Below are positions 19,761 to 28,763 of a stretch of 64,000 bases of DNA, one piece after another (within the stretch, counting starts at the first letter, position 1; each line of letters opens with the position of its first letter). The stretch comes from an uncultured Bacteroides sp. (lineage in GTDB: Bacteria; Bacteroidota; Bacteroidia; Bacteroidales; Bacteroidaceae), in contig USCT01000005.1 of assembly GCA_900553185.1 (NCBI GenBank), positions 62,001 to 126,000 on the forward strand, given 5' to 3'. The notes under the pieces were generated by a model, which saw only the letters and a program-made list of their open reading frames with translations, was not told where the DNA came from and searched no databases. The position numbers were made by a program, and so were the translations under genes.

Positions 19761-19802
19761 ATGCCCTTAAGCGAAATACCCCTAAAAACAACAAGATCAA
19801 GC

Positions 19803-20861
19803 ATGAAATCCAATAAAAGCGTATTACTTGGCATGAGTGGAGGAACGGACAGTTCGGTAGCTGCGCTGTTACTACAAGATGCAGGTTATAAGGTAACCGG
19901 CATTACATTCCGGTTCTATGAAAAAAATAACAATACGGAATACCTGGACGACGCACGCGAACTATGCGACCGCCTGGGAATTCGCCACCTGACCTACGAT
20001 GTACGCGAAGAGTTCCGTCAGCGCATCATCGATTATTTCATCCGTGAATACCTGGCAGGGCGAACTCCCGTGCCCTGCACGCTATGCAATAACTACCTGA
20101 AATGGCCACTCCTGGAGCAGATAGCCGATCAAGAAGGCTGCGATTATTTTGCTACCGGACATTATGTCCAGAAACAACAGATTGACGGATACTGGCACAT
20201 CACACAGGGAGCCGATCCGGATAAAGACCAGTCCTTCTTTCTGTGGGGATTGCCACAATCCACCCTCCAACGTATGCTGCTTCCCATGGGGGCACTGACC
20301 AAAACAAGGGTACGTGAAATAGCTGCCGAACGGGGATTTCTGAAAGCAGCCCGTAAACGGGATAGCCTAGGAGTCTGTTTCTGTCCCATGGATTACCGTA
20401 CCTTCCTGCATCAGCACGTCACTCCCGGACGCATTGTTCCCGGAAACTTTTACGACGAAGAAGGGCATTTTCTCGGGAAGCATGAGGGATACCCCTTTTA
20501 CACCATCGGACAACGAAGAGGGCTGGGCATTCACCTGAACAAAGCCCTATTCGTAAAGGCCATTTATCCAGAAGAAAACAAAATTATCCTCAGCGACAAC
20601 CTGCAGGCACTGGAACAGACCGAAATTGTGCTGACAGACTGGAACATCACCAATCCGTCTGCCTTGCTGGGAAAAGACGACGTCATCATCAAAGTACGCT
20701 ACCGCAAGCAGGCCAACCGCTGTACCGTAACCCGTACCAACGACGGAAACCTGCATGTACAGCTACATGATCCACTGGCTTCGATTGCAACCGGACAGGC
20801 CGCTGCCTTTTATCGGAATAACGTCGTTCTAGGAGGAGGTATCATTGCTGCCAGCCGGTAA
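19803..20861 (+). CDS. mnmA: tRNA-uridine 2-sulfurtransferase (MnmA family)
   Basis: A 352-residue cytoplasmic enzyme that thiolates U34 of tRNAs reading Lys, Glu and Gln codons. The PP-loop is S12-S18 (SGGTDSS, where the family usually has SGGVDSS). The first catalytic cysteine is C95 (TLCNNYLKW) and the persulfide cysteine is C192 (GVCFCP). The IGQRRGLGI motif of the central domain is present. The [10 protein letters not shown] segment is unlike the common CFIGE form, so this may be the divergent second MnmA found in many Bacteroidales. I started at 19803; the frame is open upstream to 19734, but that would read through the hairpin. Confidence 0.9.
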   Translation: MKSNKSVLLGMSGGTDSSVAALLLQDAGYKVTGITFRFYEKNNNTEYLDDARELCDRLGIRHLTYDVREEFRQRIIDYFIREYLAGRTPVPCTLCNNYLKWPLLEQIADQEGCDYFATGHYVQKQQIDGYWHITQGADPDKDQSFFLWGLPQSTLQRMLLPMGALTKTRVREIAAERGFLKAARKRDSLGVCFCPMDYRTFLHQHVTPGRIVPGNFYDEEGHFLGKHEGYPFYTIGQRRGLGIHLNKALFVKAIYPEENKIILSDNLQALEQTEIVLTDWNITNPSALLGKDDVIIKVRYRKQANRCTVTRTNDGNLHVQLHDPLASIATGQAAAFYRNNVVLGGGIIAASR

Positions 20862-21060
20862 GAACCATTATCCAACAGACAAGAGACTTAACTTGTCCAC
20901 ACTCTTTCGTCCGGCTTATTAACAAGATGTTTATAAATAAGGGGAATTAACTTGAAACTGATTTTCAATACCCTATAGATTATTTGGAGCATTTATATTC
21001 GTCTCGTGAACATTCTTATTCACACCCCTGTTGAAAACTTCAACAGTTTTCCAACAGCAT

Positions 21061-21106
21061 AAAAAAACACCTGTAACATCCCTTCAGAACATTACAGGTG
21101 TTTTTT
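21061..21106. terminator. Bidirectional terminator between convergent genes
   Basis: ACACCTGTAA pairs with TTACAGGTGT, with A7 before and T6 after. It serves both the thiouridylase (+) and the DUF4091 gene (-). Confidence 0.85.
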
Positions 21107-21125
21107 CCTCCAGCCAAGCTATCGT

Positions 21126-22898
21126 TTACAAGGAGTTCACGTAAGCATTCAGTTCGTTTACCATATCGGCAGCCGATTTATGCGTATAACTTTCACTTTC
21201 CGGCATAAATTCTCCCACCAGCTTGTTCAATTTACCCAGCTCACGACGGGCATTCTTACGAACCAGTTCATCGCGCAAGATAAGTATCTTTTCACAGCAC
21301 TGCAGACCTTCCACCAACCGTTCGAAACGGATACTGCTCCGCGGCCCCGGGTAAATGCAATACGTATCGCCGGCAGCCCAGGTACGGAAACGGGAATCGT
21401 GCAGCGGATCGGCCGGCCAGCTCATGGTAGACCAGCGCAGATAGCCGTCATAACCTCCGGCTACGGCATGGATAGCTGTCCACGCAGCTTCGGCCGGTGC
21501 TGAGAAAGTAAAGATATTCGGAAAAGCTTCCGTACAACATGTATAATACGTACTGATCTGTCCTTTCTGCTCACGTTCGGCTTTCACTTTCGCCGGGAAT
21601 GTCTGTCCGTAGGGAATACACAAATAATACAAGTCAGCCTGGATTTCGTCGTGATAATTGCCTGCCAGCATAATCTTGAAATCCGGATCGGCCGCTTTCA
21701 CAACCTTAATGGCTTCCTGCATATCCTTCATCGGACGTTCGTCCATGGAGATGGAAGTCTTTTCAAACCATCCTTTTTCCTTGAGATGGCGGGCAAAATC
21801 TTTCAGGAAAACGCCCCAGTAGTCTGTATAGGCAGATTCTCCGGGTTTGGCTTTCACATATAAGACCCGGTTTGTAGCCTGGTCATAGTAATCGAAACTC
21901 AATTCCCAGGGTACCATCGTATAGCAACTGATCAAATCGTCGATACCTACATCATTCATCATGAAGTCCACCCATTTGTCGAACACCGTATAATCGAAAG
22001 CCCAGGTTCCATCCAGTTTTTTCATCCGGAAAATCATGCTGTCATAAGGATCGTACGTCTGTCCGGCCCAAGGCTTGTGCATGATGCTGGCCGTAATGGT
22101 CCGCTGACCGGCATTCGCCAGCATACGCATGATGGGACGCATGGCATCAAAATGTTCCTTGCTCCACAAGGGCACCTGGTAATAACGGGCTATGGCATAC
22201 GGATTCTGCCACAAATCGACATACATCCTCCAGTCCTTTGGCGCAGGAAGAACCCTTTCGCTTACCCGTATCTCGACCCTCAATGACTTACGCCCGAGCT
22301 TTTCGCCTGATACAGACAATTTCCCCCGATAAACTCCCGGTTCTGCACTGGCAGGAATCCATACATTCACCCATACCGGCTGAACGGTCCGTGCCTTTAC
22401 CGGAAGAAGTGACTCCATATCCAGCATATCGGCCACCATGGACGAATCCCAGTCGGCTTTGTCCGGACGCGCTCCACAGCCTCCTTTTCCGTCCTTGTTC
22501 AGTTCATCGGTCATGACATATCTTACGAAATGTGTCCGGATGGCAGAAGCAGGAATCACGTTTTTCCCATTTTTCAGTTCAGACATTTCTATTTTTACAT
22601 CTCCCAAGTCCTCTTTTGTCCACAACAAAGCCTGTGCGTTCACACGCTCCCCTCTCCAGCCTTCCAGCCGGATGCTGTTCTGTTGTTTCACATCGGGAAC
22701 ATCCAGTTTTCTGTAACGTACATCGGTAGTAGCCCAACTGAAACAGGCGGTCTGTTTCAGTTTATTCCATACAGTCTCATCATCATGCGGCTTGGTATCG
22801 GTCAGTTCTTCAAATTGAGTCAGCGGAAAACGTCCGGTCTGCTGGGCACTGACACCGGTGCACACCAGCAACAAAAGGAAAAGAAAAAATTTTTTCAT
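21126..22898 (-). CDS. DUF4091 / GH123-like putative glycoside hydrolase
   Basis: A 590-residue exported protein (signal peptide ending SAQQ). An N-terminal beta-sandwich (about 30-215, with PVWVNVWIPASAEPGVYRG) precedes a (beta/alpha)8-type region and a C-terminal DUF4091-like segment (GYDGYLRWSTMSWPADP). The adjacent acids D386-E387 in SMDERP match the Asp-Glu pair used in substrate-assisted catalysis by GH123-type hexosaminidases, so an exo-glycosidase acting on an N-acetylhexosamine is possible. No SusCD or regulator is beside it. The substrate is unknown; the fold assignment is fairly sure, the activity is not. Confidence 0.75.
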   Translation of the reverse strand: MKKFFLFLLLLVCTGVSAQQTGRFPLTQFEELTDTKPHDDETVWNKLKQTACFSWATTDVRYRKLDVPDVKQQNSIRLEGWRGERVNAQALLWTKEDLGDVKIEMSELKNGKNVIPASAIRTHFVRYVMTDELNKDGKGGCGARPDKADWDSSMVADMLDMESLLPVKARTVQPVWVNVWIPASAEPGVYRGKLSVSGEKLGRKSLRVEIRVSERVLPAPKDWRMYVDLWQNPYAIARYYQVPLWSKEHFDAMRPIMRMLANAGQRTITASIMHKPWAGQTYDPYDSMIFRMKKLDGTWAFDYTVFDKWVDFMMNDVGIDDLISCYTMVPWELSFDYYDQATNRVLYVKAKPGESAYTDYWGVFLKDFARHLKEKGWFEKTSISMDERPMKDMQEAIKVVKAADPDFKIMLAGNYHDEIQADLYYLCIPYGQTFPAKVKAEREQKGQISTYYTCCTEAFPNIFTFSAPAEAAWTAIHAVAGGYDGYLRWSTMSWPADPLHDSRFRTWAAGDTYCIYPGPRSSIRFERLVEGLQCCEKILILRDELVRKNARRELGKLNKLVGEFMPESESYTHKSAADMVNELNAYVNSL

Positions 22899-23031
22899 AG
22901 CAGATTATATTACAAGGTAAAAACAAGCAAAGAAGCCTTGATGCATTCAAGGAGGCTCATACATCAAGGTCTACCTACCCTGACAAGCATACGCAGATTG
23001 CACCAAGGCTACAATAAATAGTAAGAGTCTA

Positions 23032-24294
23032 TCACTTCTTTTTCAGTTCATCGGCCGGGACAATGCGATAGAGCTTGTCACTCGGACGAATACGTTCGGG
23101 TACCTTAAACGATACATGCACCCCTTTCTTCACTACATCCACCGGTTTCAGGTCCACACGGGCCTCTTCCAGTGTCAGATACATTGCTCCGGTAGTCGGT
23201 CCGGTAATCAGTAGTTTGTCGCCCACCTTGATTTCGGCAGCCTCTATCAGGAACTCAGCCACACCGATGTTGGAGAAATACTTGATACCACGACCGGCAT
23301 ATACTTTCCGTTCGGTTGCCTCCGAACCGTAGTTCTTGCTCCATTCGCCCAGACGCTGTCCCAGGTAGTAACCGTTCCAGAAGCCACGATTGAAGACGGT
23401 CTTCAGACGGGTATCCCAATCGGCTACCTTTTCTTCCGTAAAGGTACCGTCCAGGTACGAACGGATGGCTTCCTTGTAACATTCCACCACGGTCTTTACG
23501 TACTCAGGTCCCCGGGCACGTCCTTCTATCTTGAACACCCGTACACCGGCCTCTATCATTTCATCCATGAAATGAATGGTTTTCAAGTCTTTCGGCGACA
23601 TGATGTACTTGTTGTCCACCTCCAGTTCGATGTCGCTTTCCTTATCCTTCACGATATAAGCCCGGCGACAAACCTGCATACAGGCACCCCGGTTGGCCGA
23701 TGCGTTCAGTTCGTTCAGGCTCAGGTAACATTTTCCTGATACCGCCATACACAAGGCACCGTGACAGAACATCTCGATACGTACCAGTTCGCCCATCGGA
23801 CCTTTTATCTGCTGTTCCTGGATGGCTTCATAGATTTTCCGTACCTGTTTCAGGTTCAGCTCGCGTGCCAGCACCACCACATCGGCAAACTGTGCATAAA
23901 ACTTCAAGGCTTCTACGTTGCTGATGTTCAACTGAGTAGAAAGATGCACTTCCTGTCCTACCTGATTGCAGTAAGCCATCACTGCCACATCGGCGGCAAT
24001 CACCGCACTGATACCGGCTTCCTTGGCCGCATCCACAATCTTACGCATCAGCTCGATGTCTTCATCGTAAATAATGGTATTGATCGTCAGGTAACTTTTC
24101 ACACCGTTTTCATCGCAGATACGGGCTATTTCCCTCAAGTCATTGATGCTAAACGTACTGGCCGATCGTGCACGCATATTCAGGCTTTCAATTCCGAAGT
24201 AGATGGAATCCGCTCCGGCATGGATGGCCGCCGCCAGAGACTCACGGGAGCCTACGGGAGCCATGATTTCAAAGTCTTTTATCGAATAATTCAT
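23032..24294 (-). CDS. Peptidase U32 family protein (TrhP/RlhA-type RNA hydroxylase candidate)
   Basis: A 420-residue cytoplasmic protein. The U32 signature is clear at EMFCHGALCMAVSGKCYLS, where the cysteines with a later RGACMQVCRR pair could hold an iron-sulfur cluster. The N-terminal barrel begins EIMAPVGSRESL. U32 proteins were named collagenases, but studied members (TrhP, RlhA) take part in prephenate-dependent hydroxylation of tRNA or 23S rRNA. Length and architecture fit TrhP-like members better than peptidases. It is divergent from dusB, another RNA-modification gene. Confidence 0.85.
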   Translation of the reverse strand: MNYSIKDFEIMAPVGSRESLAAAIHAGADSIYFGIESLNMRARSASTFSINDLREIARICDENGVKSYLTINTIIYDEDIELMRKIVDAAKEAGISAVIAADVAVMAYCNQVGQEVHLSTQLNISNVEALKFYAQFADVVVLARELNLKQVRKIYEAIQEQQIKGPMGELVRIEMFCHGALCMAVSGKCYLSLNELNASANRGACMQVCRRAYIVKDKESDIELEVDNKYIMSPKDLKTIHFMDEMIEAGVRVFKIEGRARGPEYVKTVVECYKEAIRSYLDGTFTEEKVADWDTRLKTVFNRGFWNGYYLGQRLGEWSKNYGSEATERKVYAGRGIKYFSNIGVAEFLIEAAEIKVGDKLLITGPTTGAMYLTLEEARVDLKPVDVVKKGVHVSFKVPERIRPSDKLYRIVPADELKKK

Positions 24295-24315
24295 TTTTTA
24301 CTGATTAATGATTTG

Positions 24316-24323
24316 CAAAGGTA
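24316..24323 (-). promoter_or_regulatory. -7 box for the U32 gene
   Basis: The minus strand reads TACCTTTG, 21 nt upstream of the ATG at 24294. Confidence 0.6.
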
Positions 24324-24356
24324 GTGATTTTCCACCAAATGCACGGTAAAAATCAC

Positions 24357-24364
24357 TATCTTTG
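24357..24364 (+). promoter_or_regulatory. -7 box for dusB
   Basis: TATCTTTG, 19 nt before the ATG at 24384. The two divergent -7 boxes are about 33 nt apart. Confidence 0.6.
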
Positions 24365-24383
24365 CGCCTTCAAAAGTCATGCA

Positions 24384-25373
24384 ATGAAGATAAGAAACAT
24401 CGATTTAGGAGAAAAGCCGGTACTGCTGGCTCCGATGGAGGATGTGACCGATCCTGCCTTCCGCCTGTTGTGCAAGGAGTTCGGCGCCGACATGGTCTAT
24501 ACAGAATTCGTTTCGAGCGACGCACTGATCCGCTCGGTCGGGAAAACCATGCTGAAGCTGAATATCAGCGACGCGGAACGTCCCGTAGCCATTCAGGTAT
24601 ACGGAAAAGACACCGATACCATGGTAGAAGCGGCACGCATCATCGAAGAAGCCAGACCCGACATTATTGACATCAATTTCGGATGTCCGGTGAAACGGGT
24701 AGCCGGGAAGGGTGCCGGTGCCGGTATGTTGCAGAACGTACCGAAAATGCTGGAAATGACACGTGCCATTGTCGATGCCGTCAAGGTTCCGGTTACCGTC
24801 AAAACCCGCCTGGGATGGGATGCCGACCACAAGATTATCGTAGACCTGGCCGAACAGCTGCAGGATTGCGGCATTGAAGCATTGACCATCCACGGACGCA
24901 CCCGCGCCCAGATGTATACCGGCGAGGCCGACTGGACCCTGATAGGAGAAGTGAAGAAGAATCCACGCATGCGTATCCCGATTATCGGAAACGGTGACGT
25001 CACGACTCCCGAACGGGCCAAGGAATGTTTCGAGAAATACGGAGTAGACGCCATCATGATCGGACGGGCCAGCTTTGGCCGTCCCTGGATATTCAAGGAA
25101 GTCAAGCACTATCTTCAGACCGGCGAACTGCTTCCACCCCTTTCCTTCAAATGGAGAATGGATGTCCTGCGCCGCGAAATAGCCGATAGCGTAAATCTGC
25201 TGGACGAACGCCGGGGTATCCTGCACGTACGCCGCCACCTGGCCGCCTCTCCGTTGTTCAAAGGCATACCTAATTTCAAGGAAACCCGTATCGCCATGCT
25301 CCGTGCAGAAACGGTAGAAGACCTGACCAATATCCTGAACCATATCGAAGAGACTTTCGGGAAAGAAGCATAA
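24384..25373 (+). CDS. dusB: tRNA-dihydrouridine synthase
   Basis: A 329-residue FMN enzyme that reduces uridines in tRNA. The FMN-binding start LLAPMEDVTDPAFR, catalytic C101 in NFGCPVKR, the glycine-rich GKGAGAGML and the TIHGRTRAQMY motif are all present. I took the start at 24384; the frame is open to 24324, but that would include the promoter. Confidence 0.95.
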   Translation: MKIRNIDLGEKPVLLAPMEDVTDPAFRLLCKEFGADMVYTEFVSSDALIRSVGKTMLKLNISDAERPVAIQVYGKDTDTMVEAARIIEEARPDIIDINFGCPVKRVAGKGAGAGMLQNVPKMLEMTRAIVDAVKVPVTVKTRLGWDADHKIIVDLAEQLQDCGIEALTIHGRTRAQMYTGEADWTLIGEVKKNPRMRIPIIGNGDVTTPERAKECFEKYGVDAIMIGRASFGRPWIFKEVKHYLQTGELLPPLSFKWRMDVLRREIADSVNLLDERRGILHVRRHLAASPLFKGIPNFKETRIAMLRAETVEDLTNILNHIEETFGKEA

Positions 25374-25380
25374 AAAGACA

Positions 25381-25430
25381 GAGAGACGGTACACTGAACA
25401 ACCTGTATACCGTCTCTCTATATTATTTTT
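25381..25430. terminator. Terminator between dusB and the convergent GIN-domain gene
   Basis: GAGAGACGGTA pairs with TACCGTCTCTC, followed by a T-rich tract. It also has A-rich sequence on the other side, so it may work both ways. Confidence 0.8.
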
Positions 25431-25449
25431 ATATATCCGCTGTATATCC

Positions 25450-26397
25450 TTACATCCGTGACGCCTTCTTGACATCTCCGGTAATACGTGCCGGAGTACC
25501 TGCGTAACTTACCGAACCGGCGCTCGAAACATGTACGTCCAAAGTACCGCTGGCCGAACAGGTAATATCGCCGGCCGAAGAACTGCTGGCTGTTACATCG
25601 GTAGCACGCAACTGGTCGGCACGGACATCACCGGCAGAACCCGATTCAAGGACAGCATTCCGGCAGACACCTTCCAATACGATGTCGCCCGAAGAACCGG
25701 CAGAAGCCAATACATCGCCCTGACAATCGATACCTTTTATCTTACAATCGCCCGAAGAAGAAACCTCAGCTTTCAATTGAGTACAACGCAACGACTCCAT
25801 CTTGACATCACCGCTGCTGGAAACATCTACCAATGCACGCTGACATTCCACCCGATTGACGGCAATATCTCCGCTACTGGAAATCTGTGCGGACAAATCT
25901 CCACACTTAACGGCCTCCGCCATAATGTCGCCACTGCTCGAAGCCGAAAGACTGACCGGCTTTTGGGTAGTCAGTCCGTTAGCCAGTTCAATATCAGAAG
26001 AACTGCTTGTCTCGAAAGAAACGACCTCCGGTGCATAGACACGCACCTCGTAGGTACATTTTCCCTTGATGGAAGTACCACGTTGCATACCTACATTCAG
26101 AGCTCCCTGCGATTCTTCTACCCGGATACGTTCGATCAGGTTGTCCGGCGCATAAATTTCGGCGTACGGTGATGAGGTAGCCGTCTGATAATAGATCACA
26201 TCTACCGAAGAAGAGGAGCTGATAGACTTAATGTCTGAAATAGACACCTTTTTCGTTACATACGTTTTACTGGGAACAATCCCCTGAGTCTGGAACAGAC
26301 CGTTCCCGTTACTGCCGCTTCCAGCAAAACAACTGGACAAACCCATTGAAAAAACAGCGATGAGCGCTGCCGATTTTACTTGTGCAAATGTTTTCAT
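25450..26397 (-). CDS. GIN-domain (DUF2807) beta-helix lipoprotein
   Basis: A 315-residue lipoprotein with C23 (GLSSCFAG). After about 100 residues it becomes a repeat protein. SSSGD-type turns recur every 20-21 residues (six or more copies), each followed about eight residues on by a cysteine in most copies (VKC, VEC, LRC, IDC). This predicts a right-handed beta-helix with a ladder of serines and cysteines, as in the head GIN domain. The function of the family is unknown; adhesion or an envelope stress role has been suggested. It is a single-gene unit with its own promoter. Confidence 0.85.
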   Translation of the reverse strand: MKTFAQVKSAALIAVFSMGLSSCFAGSGSNGNGLFQTQGIVPSKTYVTKKVSISDIKSISSSSSVDVIYYQTATSSPYAEIYAPDNLIERIRVEESQGALNVGMQRGTSIKGKCTYEVRVYAPEVVSFETSSSSDIELANGLTTQKPVSLSASSSGDIMAEAVKCGDLSAQISSSGDIAVNRVECQRALVDVSSSGDVKMESLRCTQLKAEVSSSGDCKIKGIDCQGDVLASAGSSGDIVLEGVCRNAVLESGSAGDVRADQLRATDVTASSSSAGDITCSASGTLDVHVSSAGSVSYAGTPARITGDVKKASRM

Positions 26398-26455
26398 TTC
26401 TGTTTGTGATTGATTAAAAAATTCTGTTTTCTATCTATTAAACGTAGTTTCCACC

Positions 26456-26463
26456 CAAAGGTA
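26456..26463 (-). promoter_or_regulatory. -7 box for the GIN-domain gene
   Basis: The minus strand reads TACCTTTG, 58 nt upstream of the ATG at 26397. Confidence 0.6.
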
Positions 26464-26597
26464 ACAGAAAAAACAAAAAAATTAGAACTTACTCCTAAAT
26501 TTTTAATCTAAACTTCAAAACTATTCTTATTTCCGACAAGGTAACTTATAACGTTATAGAAATAAACATGGATTTCCCTACACAAAATCTATAAACC

Positions 26598-26670
26598 CCG
26601 ACGGCGTTTATAAAAACCACGTCGGAACCTATATAAACCGCGTCGGCGTTTATATAAACGCCGACGCGGT
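26598..26670. repeat. GTCGG/CGCCGAC repeat cluster with a 34-bp perfect palindrome
   Basis: 26637-26670 is a perfect inverted repeat, centred on TATATA, with arms reading ACCGCGTCGGCGTTTAT. Just upstream, a CCGACGGCGTTTAT unit (26598 on) and a second GTCGG at 26630 form a partial copy. It lies in the 380-bp gap between the GIN-domain gene and the PAP2 gene. No T-tract follows, so it is not a standard terminator. Confidence 0.85.
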
Positions 26671-26777
26671 CTTGAGATTTATTCCGTACACTCGGAACTT
26701 TTCTCCTGAAGAAATAAACTTTGATATTTTCCTTAACAATAATTCCTGGTATTACAGCGTCTCCAACTGGACTGAAC

Positions 26778-27758
26778 TCACTCCTTTATCCGGAAAACCG
26801 GCGAGATAAACCATCGCTTATACATCAGCGTAGCCAGCTGATAAATGAAAAAGGCCGAAACAAAGCCTGCCAAGGCATCAATCAGATAATGCGCCTGGAT
26901 GTATACCGTTGCGCAACACAACAGGATATAGAACGGAGCCAGCACGTAAGCCAGCTTATGATTGACACGCCAGGCCATTATCATCACAATGGTGGAGATT
27001 CCCACGTGCGAACTCGGAAAAGCTGCCGTAGGGCGTTCTCCCACTTCCTGCGAAGCCTCTACCAGGTTGTAGAAAAAGCCGTGTTCATAACCGGGACCCG
27101 GAATCAGGTAGTCGTTATCATTGAAATAAGTACCGATAGCCGGAAAATCGCAGGCATTCACCTTATCCATACCGATGGCCGGAAAATAGAACTGGGGTCC
27201 TGCCACCGGAACCAGGATATAGAACAAGTAGTAGATAAAAAAGGAAGTGACCAGCACGAAACAGATTTTCTCGAACCATTCGAAACGGTTCAGGAAATAA
27301 TAGACCACCACCACCAGGATCATGGGATAATAAAAGAAGTACCCCATGTTGAACGGCTCGCTGAACCAGGCGGACGGACAAAGCTTACTGAACTCCACCG
27401 AGGGCTGACACTGAAACAGCCACTGTTCCAGCTGGGCAAACACATGATCCAGGTTCGGAAACAGGCGGTTGAATTCAAACGTATCGGGATACCAGTAAGC
27501 CAGCAGAGACATCTGTACGGCCATGCGGATAAAAGCCGTGAGCCGACAGGGAAACAACTGGTACAGGTAAATCAACCCGAACGTCAGGACAACGATACCC
27601 AGACGTTCCATCAGCATCAGCTCCGGATGATCCATCCGAGAAAATAAAATCAATATCAGAATCGATGTCAGTGCGTTATATATCAAGCTGATACTTTCTA
27701 CGGCAAACAGTCCTTTCCCACTGTGTACCCGTTCAAACAATTTTAATTCTATAGCCAT
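26778..27758 (-). CDS. PAP2-family membrane protein (inositol-phosphorylceramide-synthase-like)
   Basis: A 326-residue inner-membrane protein with about six or more helices. PAP2 phosphatase motifs are present in variant form: FPSSHVG with H251 and YIQAHYLID with H290 and D294. The domain style resembles AUR1/inositol phosphorylceramide synthase proteins, which transfer phospho-headgroups onto ceramide. Bacteroides make such sphingolipids, so a lipid headgroup role is plausible but not proven. It overlaps the epimerase gene by 10 bp and is probably translated together with it. Confidence 0.75.
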   Translation of the reverse strand: MAIELKLFERVHSGKGLFAVESISLIYNALTSILILILFSRMDHPELMLMERLGIVVLTFGLIYLYQLFPCRLTAFIRMAVQMSLLAYWYPDTFEFNRLFPNLDHVFAQLEQWLFQCQPSVEFSKLCPSAWFSEPFNMGYFFYYPMILVVVVYYFLNRFEWFEKICFVLVTSFFIYYLFYILVPVAGPQFYFPAIGMDKVNACDFPAIGTYFNDNDYLIPGPGYEHGFFYNLVEASQEVGERPTAAFPSSHVGISTIVMIMAWRVNHKLAYVLAPFYILLCCATVYIQAHYLIDALAGFVSAFFIYQLATLMYKRWFISPVFRIKE

Positions 27759-28759
27759 CCCTCTTTCTTATACCAAGCAATTATTTCTTTGACTCCTCTC
27801 TCCAAAGGGTACTCCGGACGGTACCTCAATTCTTTTTCCAGCGGCGTAATGTCACACCGCCAGTTGCGTTGTCTCATGATTTTATATTTGTCACAATTCA
27901 GCGTACTCGGCTTGCGAAGCAGTTTCGCGATGTTTTCCGAAACGAACGAAATCACTTTCAGCAACCACAACGGACAGATGAAACGAATCATCCAGGGATT
28001 TCCCAGTTCCTTCCGTATCAGATCCGAGAACGTACGGCTGCTGTATACGCCACCGTCCGTCACGAAATAAGACCTGCGGACTACCTGTTTGCCGATAGCC
28101 AGGTAAATGGCCTGTACCAGGTCTTTCACAAAGACAAAGGTCAGGTCCTGCCGCCGGAAACCGGCCATGAAATCCACATGACTCCGGATAGACTTCGCCA
28201 TCAGAAAATAATCCCGCTCCCGGGGACCGTATACACCCGTAGGCCGGAAAATGACATACGGAAAGTCCTTTAAAGAAGCCAGGTATTCTTCCGTATGCAA
28301 CTTGCTCAGGCCGTATGCCGTGTCAGGTTTCGGAATATCGGTTTCTGCAATGGGTTGATAATCTTTCTCATGAACCGGACCGAATACACTCAGCGAACTG
28401 AGATACAGGAATTGCTCCGGAACCATGTTCAGACGTTGCAGGGTTTCGATGAACAGACGGGTAGCCCAGTAATTACCCATTTCGAAATCGGCCTTATCCA
28501 GACACTTGGTCACCCCGGCACAATGAATGATATAGTCCCATCCACCGTGCTGAAGCTTGTGTTTCTTCAATTGTTCTTCCAGATGCGTACTGTCCGTAAA
28601 ATCCAGTTCCGCAAACCGGATCCGGCTGTCCTGCAAGTATTTGCGGCTACTTCGTTTCCGTACGCCGGCCCATACCTGGAATCCGCGCTCCAGTCCTCCT
28701 TCTACCAGGAAACTACCGATAAAGCCACTGGAACCCGTGACCAATATTTTTTTTGCCAT
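27749..28759 (-). CDS. NAD-dependent epimerase/dehydratase (extended SDR)
   Basis: A 336-residue cytoplasmic Rossmann protein. The cofactor motif TGSSGFIG lies at 8-15 and the active-site pair is Y149-x3-K153 (YGLSK), with the upstream serine in YLSSLSVFG. The C-terminal substrate domain includes REVIRFP-like FRPTGVYGPRERDY. The substrate is unknown; it may act on a nucleotide sugar or a lipid-linked sterol/sphingoid-like molecule. It is the middle gene of a CDF-epimerase-PAP2 operon. Confidence 0.85.
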   Translation of the reverse strand: MAKKILVTGSSGFIGSFLVEGGLERGFQVWAGVRKRSSRKYLQDSRIRFAELDFTDSTHLEEQLKKHKLQHGGWDYIIHCAGVTKCLDKADFEMGNYWATRLFIETLQRLNMVPEQFLYLSSLSVFGPVHEKDYQPIAETDIPKPDTAYGLSKLHTEEYLASLKDFPYVIFRPTGVYGPRERDYFLMAKSIRSHVDFMAGFRRQDLTFVFVKDLVQAIYLAIGKQVVRRSYFVTDGGVYSSRTFSDLIRKELGNPWMIRFICPLWLLKVISFVSENIAKLLRKPSTLNCDKYKIMRQRNWRCDITPLEKELRYRPEYPLERGVKEIIAWYKKEGWL

Positions 28760-28763
28760 AGCA

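Larger units (their letters stand above)
19591..19768 (+). repeat. Promoter-leader-hairpin repeat, copy 2
   Basis: Second copy of the element at 9921-10098. The near-identical core is 19675-19768. It lies directly upstream of the thiouridylase gene, with its hairpin ending 43 nt before that ATG. Confidence 0.85.

Noticed and set aside
24405..25475. 356-codon open frame on the minus strand
   Set aside because: Antisense to dusB, whose FMN and catalytic motifs are intact.
26637..26670. Palindrome considered as a terminator
   Set aside because: It has no T-tract on either side and is 240 nt from the start of the divergent GIN-domain gene and 100 nt past the stop of the PAP2 gene.
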